A stretch of DNA of 64,000 bases, taken from assembly GCA_027574665.1 (NCBI GenBank), contig CM050649.1, forward strand, positions 67,112,150 through 67,176,149, given 5' to 3'. Origin of the DNA: Rhynochetos jubatus. Taxonomy: Eukaryota > Chordata > Aves > Eurypygiformes > Rhynochetidae. The position numbers were made by a program, and so were the translations under genes. Below are positions 24,405 to 38,600 of this stretch, piece by piece (position 1 is the first letter of the stretch; each line of letters starts with the position of its first letter). The notes under the pieces were generated by a model that was not told where the DNA came from, searched no databases, and saw only the letters and a program-made list of their open reading frames with translations.

Positions 24405-26229
24405 TGAGATAAACATGCATAATGTGGAGATGTGGGCCTCAACACTGGCTGTTTTGCTCTGTAGACTCACATCTGTGGGTCCACACTACTTTTTACCATA
24501 AGCACAGCTTCTGTCTCTGGACAGGCGGAGAGCTGTAGGAGCACCTGGCTCACGCGGCTGAGTTCAGTAACTAAAGGTAACTAGTGTAAACAACCCTCAG
24601 TGCAGCTTCCAGCTGCAGCCCCTCTAAAAGCCAACATCATTCCTGCGGCGCCCACCGGGACTTTCTCAGAAGGACATGCTGCTTCGGAAACGCGTCCCGG
24701 CATGCAAGCTGAGACTGCGTGTGGCCTCTGCCACGTTCAAGAGGTGCATCAGAAACCACAAACACTTTCACGCCTTGGTGACTATTTAAACTTTGATCTG
24801 ATGTGCAGTCACCACTGCAGGCTGTCTTATAGACAATTTACTGCAAATGAATTTGTGGCGTCATAGCAAGAACTTGTGGGTTAGTCTCCTGATCGTAGCT
24901 GATCACGGTTCCACGATTCATCCAGGTGTAAAACTCTTGCTGAGAAGGAGTAACCAGAGGCCTTGGTCAGGAAGCTTTTCTGGATTTTCTCACAAGCTAA
25001 TGGAGAAGAAGCTGGAAAGGAAACAAGATACTGGTGGAAAGACAGCACAGTTATTGTCTGAGTGATGTTTTGCAAAGCTACCTAAATGTGTGTTCTGTGA
25101 GGCTAAATGACAAAATTCCCACTGATGTTAGTGGGGCCAGAATCTGATCCTTGTGAGTCTGGGATCATTAGCCCAGAGCTTTTCATCAGTATTTGAGCCA
25201 AGTAGACCAGTAGACTGAAAACTGAAACCAGACTGCAGGAGAATTCTACATTTCTGCAAGCGGAGAGTGAATAAAACAAATGTAAAAGTCAAGCAATATT
25301 TATTTATTTCAGATTTTCTTTATTTTGTTCTTATGAGAATGTAATAGGTCTTAGCTACACATTTCTGTGTTCAGTTAAATTCTATCTATCTGTGATACCA
25401 ACTTCATACCAGAGTTTAGCCAAGAAAATGAACCAACCACAAATTGGAACAGCAGTTTTAAGCTAATGCTATTGGTTATGTTTCTTAAAACCCGTTGGAT
25501 ATGAGACATGTTAAATAGTATTTTGTTAAGTTAAACACTTGCAACTCTAAAGAGAGAGCAAAAGGGAGACATACATTATTTTTCTTATATTTAACTTTAG
25601 AGACATAAGGATTTTGTCAGTGCCACAGCACTAACAACGAGTTACAGTAAAAGCAGGGACAACAGTCTTTATATATAAAGTTTGAGACACATTTCCTTCT
25701 TTCAAAAGAAAAACATGGTGTCAGTATAGTTAAATAATTGCACTGTTTTGGAAAGTTTACTGTAGTTTTCCATACACAAATACACGGAAATTCTGTAAGA
25801 GACATGAATACTAACAAATTGTCTCAGCTGCCTCATACTAATTCCTAGGCAACACTGATGTGCTTCAGTTTTACACTTCACTAAGGATAAACAATGTGGC
25901 AAAACATTAAAAGCTATGCAAACACTGTTTCAGGATCTCATCTGTAAGACTCTTCTGAAAACATTATCTTTTTCTTACCTAATGCCCTCAAAAGAGTAAA
26001 TTTCTCATTACTTTTCTGCCAACTGGAGAATTCCAGTCAAGTGAGAAGAAATAATGAGCAGCATTACAGCAACCAGAGAGGAGAATATATGAGAAATGCA
26101 AAGTATTCCCTGCTACTCCTGCTGCATAAATATACAACTTCCAGGGAGAGGAGAAATCACATAGCCAGCATATTACTGTGCACACACCTGCCCTGACCCC
26201 ACTGCCAAGATGTAAAGACTTGTTTAAAT
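24405..26229. other. Unique non-coding sequence
   Basis: No exon recognised. It contains a fragment resembling the palindromic MITE-like family (25110-25155). The rest is AT-rich with short chance frames. Confidence 0.55.
25110..25155. mobile_element. Fragment like an ancient palindromic MITE
   Basis: The phrase CAAAATTCCCACTGATGTTA followed by GTGGGGCCAGAATCTGATCC resembles a repeat seen across turtles, crocodilians and birds, in which an '(aa)ctcccattgacttcaatgggag' centre is followed by 'caggatctggcc'. The better-preserved relative here is at 61518-61606. The match is short and made from memory, so confidence is modest. Confidence 0.4.
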
Positions 26230-26230
26230 A

Positions 26231-26258
26231 TGTGTGTGTGTGTGTGTGTGTGTGTGTA
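26231..26258 (+). repeat. TG microsatellite
   Basis: A near-perfect run of about 14 TG dinucleotides, ending in TATAC. It is likely length-variable between individuals. Confidence 0.95.
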
Positions 26259-26272
26259 TACAGCTGCCTGTT

Positions 26273-26312
26273 CCTTGTAACCCACTCTAGGATCCTTGTA
26301 AGCCACTCTAGC
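26273..26312 (+). repeat. Two tandem copies of a 21-bp unit
   Basis: CCTTGTAACCCACTCTAGG (26273-26291) recurs as CCTTGTAAGCCACTCTAGC (26294-26312), 17 of 19 bases alike with a 21-base period. The pair lies between the TG microsatellite and the CR1 tail. Confidence 0.8.
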
Positions 26313-26319
26313 TACTTTA

Positions 26320-26672
26320 GGGAGAGACCTTATAGCACCTTCCAGTACCTGAAGGGGCCTACAAGGAAGCTGGGGGGTACTTTTTACAAGGGCCTGCAGT
26401 GACAGGACAAGGGGTAAAGGGTTTAAATTGAAAGTGAGGAGATTTAGATTGGATATCAGGAAGAAATTCTTCACGGAGAGGGTGGTGAGGCACTGGCACA
26501 GGTTGCCCAGAGAAGCTGTGGGTGCCCCATCCCTGGCAGTGTTCCAGGCCAGGCTGGATGAGGCTCTGAGCAACCTGGTCTAGTGGAGGGTGTCCCTGCC
26601 CATGGCAGGGGGGTTGGAACTGGATGGTCTTTAAAGTCCCTTGAACCCAAACCATTCTGTGATGGTGATGGT
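26320..26672 (+). mobile_element. CR1 LINE 3' tail, 5'-truncated
   Basis: The start, 'GGAGAGACCTTATAGCACCT', and the ordered blocks 'GAAGGGGCCTACAAGGAAGC', 'GGACAAGGGGTAAAGGGTTT', 'GATTGGATATCAGGAAGAAA', 'GGCACAGGTTGCCCAGAGAAG', 'GGCTGGATGAGGCTCTGAGC' and 'GGAACTGGATGGTCTTTAAA' are the end of CR1 ORF2 plus its short 3' UTR. It ends with 'ACCATTCTGTGATGGTGATGG', a worn version of the CR1 octamer tail. 5' truncation is the usual outcome of CR1 target-primed reverse transcription. Overlapping open frames here on both strands are shadows of this repeat. It is close in sequence to the minus-strand copy at 54573-54906. Confidence 0.95.
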
Positions 26673-29600
26673 AACATCACATGTCTCCACTGCCTGTTAA
26701 ATGAAAAAGAGGGACTGAGGACAACAAGAATCCTTTGGCTGCATGAGAACATGGGTGAATGGTCTGTCTCCTTCTCTGGAGGCAGAGGTGTCCTGTCAGC
26801 TGTCCTTACCTTTGGAGGACCTGTAAACCAGCCCCAAACACTGCAGAGCTGCAGTACGCGAGCCGGGTGTCACCTCTTACACTATTTTCCCTAGCAGGCA
26901 AAACCTCTGCATTTATTCTGGGGCTTGAAAGAAGCCTATAGATCACTTGGTCTTTCCCATGCCATAGGAAAGGAATATCCTACCTGCTTCCAGAGACACA
27001 CTCGCCATGCCCCAGCCTGAAACACTTCTCAGACTGACCTTTTCAGGCTCCAAAGCTCTGGGTATGTGCTGCATCAGACATAAATTTGTCACTGTTGAAG
27101 CTATTGAAGTTATCCATTCAGTATGAGCAGTGTGTGCTCTCAAACTTCCATTGCAAAATTTCTTCATTCTTAGTGTCATTACTGAATATGAATGTTAGGC
27201 CTAGGTTTACTAAAACAGCCCTCGGGCTTGTAAGAAATTTCTCTAAGCTCTATCCTCAGGCTGAAATGTATTATCTCAGGTGATTTTAACTAAAGAGTAA
27301 CTCGAGAAACCACCCAGATCACAACTTTGCTTGAGTTTTGAGCAGTTCAGAGAAGGACTTACAAGACAGGGAGTCTGAAAGGCCCATTATGCAGTGTCAA
27401 TTTGATATAGATTGGCAAAGTCAGGTCAAATTCAAATGCCGCTGTAAGATTTTGGTTTCAAAACTCAGATGTGGGAAAAGAGGACATTCAAATGGGGTTG
27501 AATAGTCGCATAAAAAACCCAAATCAGGACTTTTTTTTTTTTCACTTAGCACATGTTGGGTTTTTTTTTCACAATACTTCTTGCAGCCAGTTTGACAGTG
27601 TACCAGTGCAGAACTAATGCTGTCAGAGCCAACTATGTGTACTGCAGCATACAACAAAGTAAGGCACTACTGTGAGAAAGTTTGCCTCAAGGCTGTATTT
27701 CTAATAGACATTAAGGCCATAAGATGGAAACAAAATTCTATGAAACAAGCATTAAGGAGATGCATTCACACAAGGAAAAAAATTAAACTGAGGGCAACAT
27801 TTTCGGTGCAAGCAAGGGAGAAGACCAAACGTACTGCACTGAGACAAGTTTCAGGTGATCATTAGCTTTATCTACTAATCTGAGCTATCTCTGACATATT
27901 TCTGTGAATTCATTTTTCTAAAGCCACCCTTTTCTCCCCTCCCCATTGTGGGGCAGAGCTTCTTGATTTGCTCTTCCCGCCCTTCCCTTCTCACCCTTCC
28001 CCTCAAGCCTGTAGGAGAGCAAGCTTCATCACTTTGGCTGCTTGCAGAATGGCTAGTTTGTGGTGGTGACATTATGCTTTTCAGGATACAGGATGAAGTC
28101 CCTGCCCCAAGGAGCTGCCAGAGCATGGAAACATGATGTGGGTAATCACTGGAGAGGGAAGGAAAGCCGTGTGAACGTGCAACGGAGAAGGGAGAACAGG
28201 AAAGCTCCCTAGGGCCCAGCTAATAAGGTTGTATATTGGTAGGACAGATGTTTCTTTCTTTCTTATTTCTTCTTTTCTTTCTCTCATATGCACACAAACA
28301 TGCTCATTTAATGATTGCAGGCAAATGCAAGCATATACTTTCTTGTAGGACCAAGTAGAAAGAAGAGGCTGATTATGAGGATGCTATTGCTACACCTTCA
28401 GCTACAGCAAAGGGAATACTGAAAGCTGCTGGAAAAATAAATTGCTTTTTTGCATCAAAGGTCCTTATATTAAAAACGCCCCACTGTGCAAATTCCTCTG
28501 TGAAAAGAAACCAAGAAGGACTGGGGTTGGAATTAGCTCTGGTAAACTGTAAAGGACTAAGACTTTCCAGAATTCAAGTGCTGAGGCGGATGGCAGAGAG
28601 AGAAGGATTATATTTTAAAAAAAGAACACAGGCAAAGAAAACCACTTTCAATCTAACACATTTCAATTACTGAAATTATTTAATATTGGACCTTAATTTA
28701 TTTAAGCTTCTTACTTTGACATGAAGTTATGCACATGGAAAGATTTACCATGTATATTGTTTGCCTGCAATGATTTTGTGTCATTGGTATGTAATATGAG
28801 GAGCTTTCCATGTTCCCTTATCACTGGTAAATCCGTTGGAAAGAATAATTTTTCAGATGTAACCCTCCACAGCAGAAGTGAGATCAGATTCTATGTGCAT
28901 ATTTTGAGGCTGTAGTTAACGAGCAGAATTAATTGCATTAGTCTTGTAAAGGCCTCATCTTTCCCAACCTTGAATTCACACTTTAATGACGTTTTATGAT
29001 GTGAAGTCTTCTGATCTTGAATAGCACCGTAGTTTAAAAAAAAATAAATCCTCCTATTAACACTTGAGCTGTCAGAGAATAACTAGATGCTCAAGACAGT
29101 TTTGCTGGGGAGAAAAAAAATTGGGGGAAGTGATGATAGAAATAAATTATCTGTATGGGTGTTACTTTGCTTCCTGATTAGGTCCCTGTAACGAAAGAGA
29201 TGTCGGGCACTCCGTCCTCATGCGAACTTAGGCAACTTAACGCTTTCTTAGGAAGCAGAGCTGAACATCAAGGGTCAGGATAAACTGTATGGGTTCAAGA
29301 CACAAGCCAGATAAGGAGACTGCTCATCCGTGGCTGGGCCCCAGATGTGAGGATTTTCCCTGTGGCAGCAGGCTGGGGCCAAGCAGCAGCTGATGTCAGG
29401 CAGGTGGGATGTCCCCTTTGCATGAGCCTCCACTCGATCCTTTCCCTCATCCCACTTCCAAGCAGACGGCAAAACCACCGTGCTCTGCCAAAACAACTGG
29501 CAAGGCAGATCCACACTGATTGCTCCCAGATTTCTGCCTAAGAGGAAGATGTTTTCTATTATCATACAATAATTCAGTCTTTTCAAATTCCAGTTCTTGC

Positions 29601-32600
29601 AGGGTAAAGTACTTCCAGCTCACACCCTTCCTCTGTGGTCATTTTTGGAGGTTACTCATCTAAAGAGCCCTGTCAGCCTGGATGGATATTGGACCACAGT
29701 TCAGTGCACTATTTTTAAAATTCAGTACTTGTATGGCTTTACGTGCTTAAGAGCCTTGCTGAGTCAGGATACCTTTGCACAGCTCTCGTGTGCAAGGCAA
29801 ACTGAACCCCAGAGCTCCAGGCAAAGCCCCAGAAGGAAAAGACATTGGTGATGAATAGCCAAATGCTTCCCAGGGTTTCCTGCTTTTCCTGGTGACCTTG
29901 CAGGACTGACAAACACTTTTTTTCCAAAGAAATGGTGTGCAGCTTTTTCAGCCAACTGGCATTTCAGCAGAGGATGGCTGCATGTGGCAGCCCTTTGTCC
30001 CACACCACGGGGAGGGGGAAGAAGGTCCAGGGTAGTCATTCTGCCCACACATAGCTGAGAGATGGGAGAAGATCCTATCTGCTGCCCATCTGATCCCTAC
30101 TGCTACTGCCACCCCATTGTGATGCCAAGTCACCTGCAAGCCACCTGGGAAGGAGATGGATGTCCCAGCAGGCTCCTGTCCTCATAGCTGCTTAGCAGAT
30201 CTCATCTGCCATCTGTAGGCTGAAGGTGGGGGGATCACCTTCTCCTTTTGCTTATTAGCCATTAATTTGCTTCTGTAAAGGCATATTTCAGGCTTTGGTT
30301 ACAGTCAAGACAAAAGCCAATTTGCTGGACATTATGATTCAAGATCAAGAAGACAGCATAGGGGAATAGACTGCCGGGGATGCAGTGAAAGTGGAAAGCT
30401 GTCAGGGAGCGAGGAGGAGAGTCCAACTGCAGCTTGGGCAAAACCAAAGACAAAAAGCATGGCGCTCTGCTGCCATCCAAGACTGCAGAGCTCCCACCTC
30501 TTGCAGAGGAGAAGAGCATGTTTCACAATGTGAAAAAACACATTTCTTCTGCCTGGAATATCAGTGAATCTTCTGGCTGCAGCAGAGAGATTGCTTCCAG
30601 AGAGATATCCCAACATCTCATAGCATCAAGGTTCATTTTGTAGGGGTTTGGGGTTTTTTTGGTTTTCATGAATTATTGGAGCTTCGCCTGAGCTCAAAAC
30701 TAGGTGGAAATGGAGGAAAAAAACAGGCAAAGTTCCAGCTGTATTTTATTCTGCATCTGCAAGCAGTGTTCCAAGGAAAATGAAGATGTGCAGAAATCTC
30801 ATCTCACTATCAACAATGGAAGCCTCTGAGGCATTTCAGGTGCTTTATGGCTTCCAGTTCACTCAAGCAGGGAAAGTTAACAATAAAACGGTGGCATGGA
30901 GATGCTAAAAGTGCCAAACTCCACACAAAAATGAAGAGAAGAGAAATTAACATAGCAGGGCATATGGGGAGCTCACATAAACTTGCTGATCCTTCTGCAG
31001 TGCTTGTTCTAACCAGATGAAGAAGAGACACAAATATTCCTTGAAACCATGAACTGGAGAGGTGAAATTTATTTGCAATTTAATGGCTTAAATCAGTGAT
31101 TTTCGTGAAGATGTACAATGAGCACGGGGCCCATTGTTCAAAGCAGTTCAAGACACCAAAGGTGTCAATGAGAGTGTTGGCTGCTATGGGGTAGGAATGA
31201 GAGCAAGGCTGGGATGCCTCAGGTCTGGGCTGTGGCTGCACTCCTGCAGCAGCCCCATGCAGGCTGGAGCACAACTTTGCAGCAAGCGGGAGGAGATGCC
31301 AGCACGTACTGCTTTACTCGTCCAGCTCTTTCGGTCAAAGGGACAGCAATGAAGTGGTAACGTGTGTTTCAGCTTCAGCTGTGCCATTTCTCAGGAAAAT
31401 CAGTGAAGGAGGTGATTTGGTGAATGCGCAGCTTACAGTCCACTGGGGCACCAAGGAAAGGGAGATCTTTGGTCTTCATAGGCACCTACCTCTTTCTGTT
31501 GACTTGGTAGGACGCTTGGATAGTTCAGGAGTGCATCACCAGGCACTTAAAATGAAGTGGTGAATGAGGTGCCTCTGACAGATGGATTGAACTCTTCCCA
31601 AAAAGACAATACATTTGGTTTAGGAAGGAGGACGAGGGATACCAAACAACTCCTGCCTTTATTTATGAGACAAGTTAGCTGAAAACGGGTACAAGTCTTT
31701 AATGTAAACCGTGCAAAACCAGTTTCAGAATGTGGAGAATATCTTTCCCAGGGCAAATGCAAGATTTGGAAATTGACTACAAGCCTGGAAGAAGTGGCTG
31801 CAAACATGCTCTCCAGAACATTGTTCTCCATACTTTTGCATGTGCTGTGTACAAGTTTGTACATTGCCCTTCCTGTCCACCCAGAAACAGCCTTGGTGAA
31901 CCTCGAAGGAACACCCTGCCCCAGTCCAGGGACAACAGGTATGGAGCATTTGATGAAGATGATGCAGAACAAAGTCCAGAATTAAAACTTGCAAATGTGA
32001 AAAATAACCCAAGAAGTCTCAGAAAAGCCTCAGGCCAACACTACTGTGAGGAAGCAGAAAGTGATAAAGTATTTGCCCATTCTGACAGGAAAACAGGTGT
32101 CTGTGGGATTCTTCTGCCATTAAAGGAGAGCTCTCAGCTCTAGACAAAGCTTTGCTTAGAGACACAAGGATGATAACCCCCTAGGTAACTAGGAAATTGT
32201 GTTTAAAAAAATATTAGGAGCTAGTATAGAGACTTTAAAATCTAAGATAAGGGTCCTGTGGATATGAACACTTAAGAAATCCACTGCTCCCTTGAAAAAA
32301 ACAGTAAGCATAAATATTTTTTTTAATTGCATGGGAAAAACACATAGTTATTTTCAGGTTTTTTATTCGTTCCTTTGTGGTAATTTCACGAATGGATATT
32401 ACAGTCCCAAAGACTTGTGTTCATGTCAAGTTCATTATCAGTTGATGCGTCTGATATAGTGTTTAACAATTTAATGGCCTGTGTTCAAGTGCTTTGCAGC
32501 AAAGCGGAGGTTTGGACATGAAACCTGTGGTCTGTATCACATCAACCCAGGGGACTGGTGGAAATGGAGTGAGAATAAAACACCAAGTAAAATAAGGCAG

Positions 32601-35600
32601 ACTCAAACACAGATCCATATTTTATGTAGTAGAATTAGACAATGTTGCCAGCAAAACACACACGACCACAAGCTGATGGTTTATTTAACAGAAAACTGAA
32701 GATCAGAATGCCTGCAGTGTCAGGAATTCATGTTAGAGGAAGTGGAATATGCAAGCATATAAACAAACAGATAAGGCCAGTCAAGGGAAATCGTGATTTG
32801 GGGTCAAAGCGCAACTGGGGACAGAAACTAATGCTTGTAAAAAGAGATGTGGCTGTTTGGAGAAGTTGTTGAGCTTCATGGGACGTGCAGCAATGAACAA
32901 GACTTCTCCTCCTGGAGAGGATCTCTTCAGACAGCATTGGGTCTGCTCATCTACCCGAAGGCTCACAGCCTCCCATGTCTGAAGGGAAACCCAAAGGTTC
33001 ACCATGGCTATGGAAATCACCTCAAAGTTTAATCTAATGCTGTCAGTGAGCTTGGTGAGTAGCTCAGCCGACAAGGGGTCCTGAGTTGTGGGCAGAGCAG
33101 GGAGAGCCCTGAGGAGGCAGGCAGCACCACGAAGGGCTGGTGGTGCCCAGAGGGTCTGGCACAGCATGGTCTGAGAGATCTCTTCAGTGCAGCACCTCCG
33201 TGAGTCCTCTTCTTCTCCCCATGTAACATCATGCTGCTATATGTAACATGATGCCAGAGAAGGCACAGTCTAACCAAATTTTTATTTCCTCTTTATTTGG
33301 CATGGGAGCAGATGGGTTGCACCAAATCGGGAGGGGAACGCAAGGTTTCTAGTCCCTCTTCTTCCCAAGACTGGTGGTGCCAGTGCTGCTGTTCCAGGTG
33401 AACTAGCACAAGTCAGAAGCCTGTTTGTGCTTTCAGACCCTTAAAATCTTTACAAGAGTATTCATTTCTTGTGGGTTTCCCAATAAGATAAAATAGCAAG
33501 GACAAGTCAAACAGCAAAGCATGAACTATTTTATTTCTCCCCACTTTCTATTACTAAAAGAGCATGAGAAGCACTTGAGGGCAGTTTGCAGAGTGCATCT
33601 ACCATCCAATATGACAAGTAGGTTAATTGGAATGAAAGAAAATGTGACCCTTGACTACAACTGCCCCTTAAGGGTATTGGGTTTAATGTTGTTGTTATTG
33701 TGTTCTGCAACATCGTGAGGCAAAACACAGCGATGGGCTCTTCTCAGCACAGGAGCTGTTCTTAACAAATGGAGCTGCACCGAGTGACTTGGATTACATT
33801 TGACTAAATCTCGCCCCAAGAAATCTTTCCCTAGAAAATCCTGTAGCACTCACAAATATTTTAGGAGTGACAATGCTGGGTGTCCAGCTCAGCGGAAAAG
33901 CACACGTGGTATTAGGGAGCAATACAATAAGCATCTTGCGGGCAGGAGAATGTGCGAATCACCTGCCATTTCTGTTGTTGGCTGTGTCTGTAAAGGAACC
34001 AGCTCTGTGATTTTGTGTGAATGTTGAGGGGGAAAATAGTCTTTTCTTTTTTTTTCAAAGAGGGACAAGGCATTGCAAGAAATGTGTGCAAATTAATGTT
34101 AAAGAATGGTGATTTTTAGTCTAATTCACTTGAATGTTCTGCTCTGTTGAATGCAGACAGTCTCTATGGAAATTCAGACAGTAGGAGTTGGGGCTACACG
34201 CATTCAAATTTGAATTGACCTCATTACAGTTCAGTGTTAAAAACTGTAACTAACATGACTAGAGCTTAATCTCGTAAATTGGCCCTTCATTTTCTATGGG
34301 TCGGCTCTGTGGAATCGGGTTTTGAAGAAGGAAATGTGTTACATTCACAGCACCAGGGTTTCCTGCACACCTAACTGGGAAGCACATGGAGATGCCAACC
34401 AGCGCAGGGCAGGTTTTGCTCCTAGGCTGATGGCCCTGCAGGCTGATGTCTTCCTCCCCTCTTGCCCTTGTGCAGCACCAACCATAGGCAGCCTCTGCTG
34501 GCAGGGGAGGGTGGTGGGATCCCCTTTCTCTTGCCCCAAGACCTGAGAGAGACCCACTTGGTCTCATCACTGAGGCCTGCTCTTGGCTGTGCACTGAAGA
34601 CCACTGGGAGCCAGGGCCCAGCTCTGGCAGGAGCTCCTTCTTGAAATTGCCTTCCTGAGGCAAAGGGTCTGGGGAAGAGCACAGCTGTGGACAGAAAAGC
34701 CACATGCAAGGTCATAATACTCCAAGGAAAAGCCCAAACTGTGGGAAATGGTAAGAATGACAGTGTTTGCAAGAGGGAGAGAGGAAAACGTGGTCTGAGG
34801 AGATCCTGAAATCATCTGGGATGTGTCTACCAGCTAGATGTGGAAGTGCTAGTGGGATTTTTTTTCTAGGCAGAGGCTATTTTTAGTTGGGGGATGTGGA
34901 CAGTAGTAGGATATAAAAGTAAAGAAATAAAGTCTCAAGAGTAAGCTCTGGGCAAAGCTGAAAAATATGTTTGTAAATAGAAATCAGTCTACCTCACCTA
35001 TGGTTTTCTGTATTGTACCTGCTATAGTAATCCTTAGCTGAAATTGGGAAAAAAGATTGCTCACCTCTGCACAGAAAGTGCCAGGAAAAAAGAAAGAAAG
35101 GAATGCAGAAAGGAAATTTCTCTCTGAAATGAGAGTACCCATGAAGACCTGAGAGCTGGACTTAAAAAGGGAAACATTGTCCTGGCTCCTTCTCCTTGGC
35201 ACAAAACAGGATCAGTGCAAAACACAAGTTTTTATACATGCATTTGCATATTAGCTGTATTATTTCATCTTATTTGGAATCTGTTCCATAGGTTGAATCG
35301 CACAGGTGTCACTGGCTTCACTGGGAGCAGGATTGGTTCACTGCCTCAGACTATCTGAACAATAAAGCAATAAAACTGTAAGTGTTCCTTATACCCAAAC
35401 CTGTTCTCTGGCAGCAGAGAAAGGTTTCAAAAATCTTCAAAAGGTGAATTATTAAATGAGATGAAAGTATTTTTCAAACTGTAATAGAGGTTAACCTGCG
35501 ACCTGGTGAACGGTGATTTGAATATTTTGAATTATCTGAACATTTTTTACATCCTTCCTGGGTTTCTTTGGGATTCATAAACTACTTTGCTAAAGTGTGC

Positions 35601-38600
35601 TGTGCAATTGCAGGGGAATATTAGGAAAAGCACCACAGGCACCAAGGCACTTGCCGCCCGTGGAAATCTTACAGGAGATGCCTGCCTTGCATCAGTGTAG
35701 GCCTTAGGGAAACAGACCAGCGATGCTTATTTTTGACACCTCCATGGAGAATAGTGAGTGTAGAAGCATAGTCTGATAACCTGTTGGTGTTGCTGGTGTG
35801 GATTACCTGTTCTGCCCTGCTGCAGCTGTTGCTACCATACCCTTCTGGCCACTGGCCACCCCTGAATCACAGCACTTTGGCGCTCAGGTGGGGCTTTGGC
35901 TGGTCACTCTCTAAGCCCTTTCTGTTGAATGATCCATTTTGCCTTTATCAAAACCAAACACCTTTATAGTAGGAGGGGATTTTTAAACCTGAGGTTAAAT
36001 GTCACCGTCAGAGGAATGATTAAACCAGAAGAACTAATTTGGCTGGAGTAAAATAACGACTGAGTTCACATCACTATTTGGTCTGTCTGGGATCCGACAT
36101 ATTGTGGATACAACTAATGAACTAGTTCTTGAACCAGTTTCTGCATGCTCCATAGTTGCAAATACATCTCTGGGAGCTTTCCTGCCTCGCTGTTCCAAGA
36201 AGCCCTTTTTTGGTTTGATATTTGGAGCATACAGAGTGACTAGAAAAAAACAGAGCAAAATAAACTGACTTTTTGCTGGTGCATGAAGAAAGCAGAAAGT
36301 CGAGAAATGTTATTGTTCTTAGATAGACCTGAAAGTAACAGCATTGTACAGATAAAGAAATGCTTGGAAACACATTAGCACTGTGTATTCCAGCTGGGAC
36401 ATGGAAATAACTTGTCTTGTTGGTGCTCATTTTCAGACAACAGAAATGAAATCATGTCTCCAGCACGGAAAGGTCAGCCAACAAGATTTTGCTAAATTCA
36501 TCAAACCGTGCTCCCCACTGCGTAGCTATCACTGCTGTGCACTAAAGCAACATAGGGGCTGATGATGTTTTCACCCAAACAGCACAATGTGGCCAGAATA
36601 GAAGCTGAAAGAAAGCGCATTGATCTTTTCATTTCCTGTGTACTAAGAAGTAGGATTCCCTAGGTGAAACTTAGCATATATCTTTCTTTCCTCCCCCATC
36701 TTTTATCTGGCAAAAAAACACGTAATGGCTTTAGAGAAAAAATGCTGTTCCAGCCAGAATCACCTGGCAGTTACAAGATGCAGGAAAGTTCTCCAAGATT
36801 TCAGTACAATATTTTTATTGAGCAATAAAATACAAGTCCAACCTGCCTCTTCTCCTGAAACTAAGAAGAAAAAAATTGTTCGGTACAAAACTGTGTAAGG
36901 AGATCCTCACACATTCTGAAACTGGTTCAAAGCTACAACCGTAATTGTCACAGCATCCACAGATTAGATGACATTTACAACAGTTTTTAATTAAATTTAC
37001 TTAATTTAGATATTTATCAGCCAGAATCCATTGGCACACTTTCTTCCAGCTTCTTTAAAGGTTAAATGAGCAATATGTGTAATGAGGTCTTTAAGGGAAT
37101 ACAAATTGTGTCAGCCTCAAATTATCCCGAAACCCAGCACCATGCTGGAGGATTGGTGAAGCAGTGGTGGAGGGGAAACTCCGCTCACGCTGCTGACACC
37201 AGAGTGCAGTGTCTGACCTTCACACTGGCTGTTCCTGCCCAGGTCAGACCATCTGGCTCCAGGATAATAGTATGTCCACAGCTCCAGAGTCTCACAAATG
37301 CTGCTGTTACCACTGCTTCCAAGGGTCTTGGAGGTGCTGTGCGGTAGTGGCTGAGAAAGGTTTTGTTAAAGACTCCTCCGGAGGCACCGAGCTGGGACAA
37401 GACCTTCTGAAGTGGAGTGGAGTGGCAATAGCGAAAGAGTAGTGCAAGGCTGGCTGGCTGAGGAGATCCTTTGCATCTCTGGAATAGCTGGAATGCTTTG
37501 CTGAAGTTGGGTTCACAGGGAGGAGACCAAGGAAAGGAATGGGCTCTCTTTATCCCCTAAGTTGAACACCAATCCTCTTCTTCCCTTACATCACAGGTGT
37601 GCCCTGCGTACACATCTCCCATGCCATTCAGCGTGGTGCTGCTGCACCTTTCAGAAGGTGTATGGTGGAGCATGTCTTGGAAAGAAGGTTATCACACGCC
37701 AGCACAAAACAGAATGAAACGCACTGCTCTCAAAAGGGCAATTACAATGAAACTACACTTGAGAGTTGCAGATGGACGCAATATGTAGCTGAATGACTAA
37801 CAAGGCAACACAGTAGATGGCCTCCTAACAGCACATGGACCATATGGTATAGCAAAACTTGGGGAATCGTTCTCATCAACGTGGCAGTTTCATAAACGCC
37901 AAGGTAAAAAAACACATAAGCTCTTTTGAAAATCCCACTGAGTATCTCATCTCAAACTGACAGATTTGTTCAAAGCTAGCCTTATGGGTTCAGCTATTAC
38001 AGTGTTGAATATGGTGAGAATAAGACAGGATAGAACAGAAGACTTCAGTGCAAGTCCACACAAGACAGCAGAATTCTGCTAAATTCAACATCACTGAATT
38101 CACTAAATCCAGCATCAGTACTGACGAGATATTGGTCAAGTTATTTCACATAATTTTTTACTTCTTCACACAATTTGATGATAATAAGTTGCATCTAGTA
38201 ACACAGAATGCTTTATTATCCTACATGCTAGAAATAATCAACCCTGATTCTTTCTGTCTGGCTATGTATTGCAATTGTGCGTGAATGACTTGCACCACAG
38301 GTAATTCACATGTGTTTAAACGTGAATCATTGAAAAGAAATACTCTGATAATCTGTGCTGTCAGATACTGAGAAAATGGAATTGACCACGACAGGGTTAG
38401 TGACAAAGAATGACTGAGGAAAAGGGGCTCAGTAGTGAACTTCCTTTTGCATTACTCATCCACAGGTAAAATCAGCATTATTATTGAATTATAGGTTGTG
38501 GGACTTTCTTAAAGAAAACCTGACGCTACTTTGGATAAAATATAGATAACATATCCTTATTTTGTTCCCAGTTGCAATGGTGTTAAGCAGCTCTACTTCC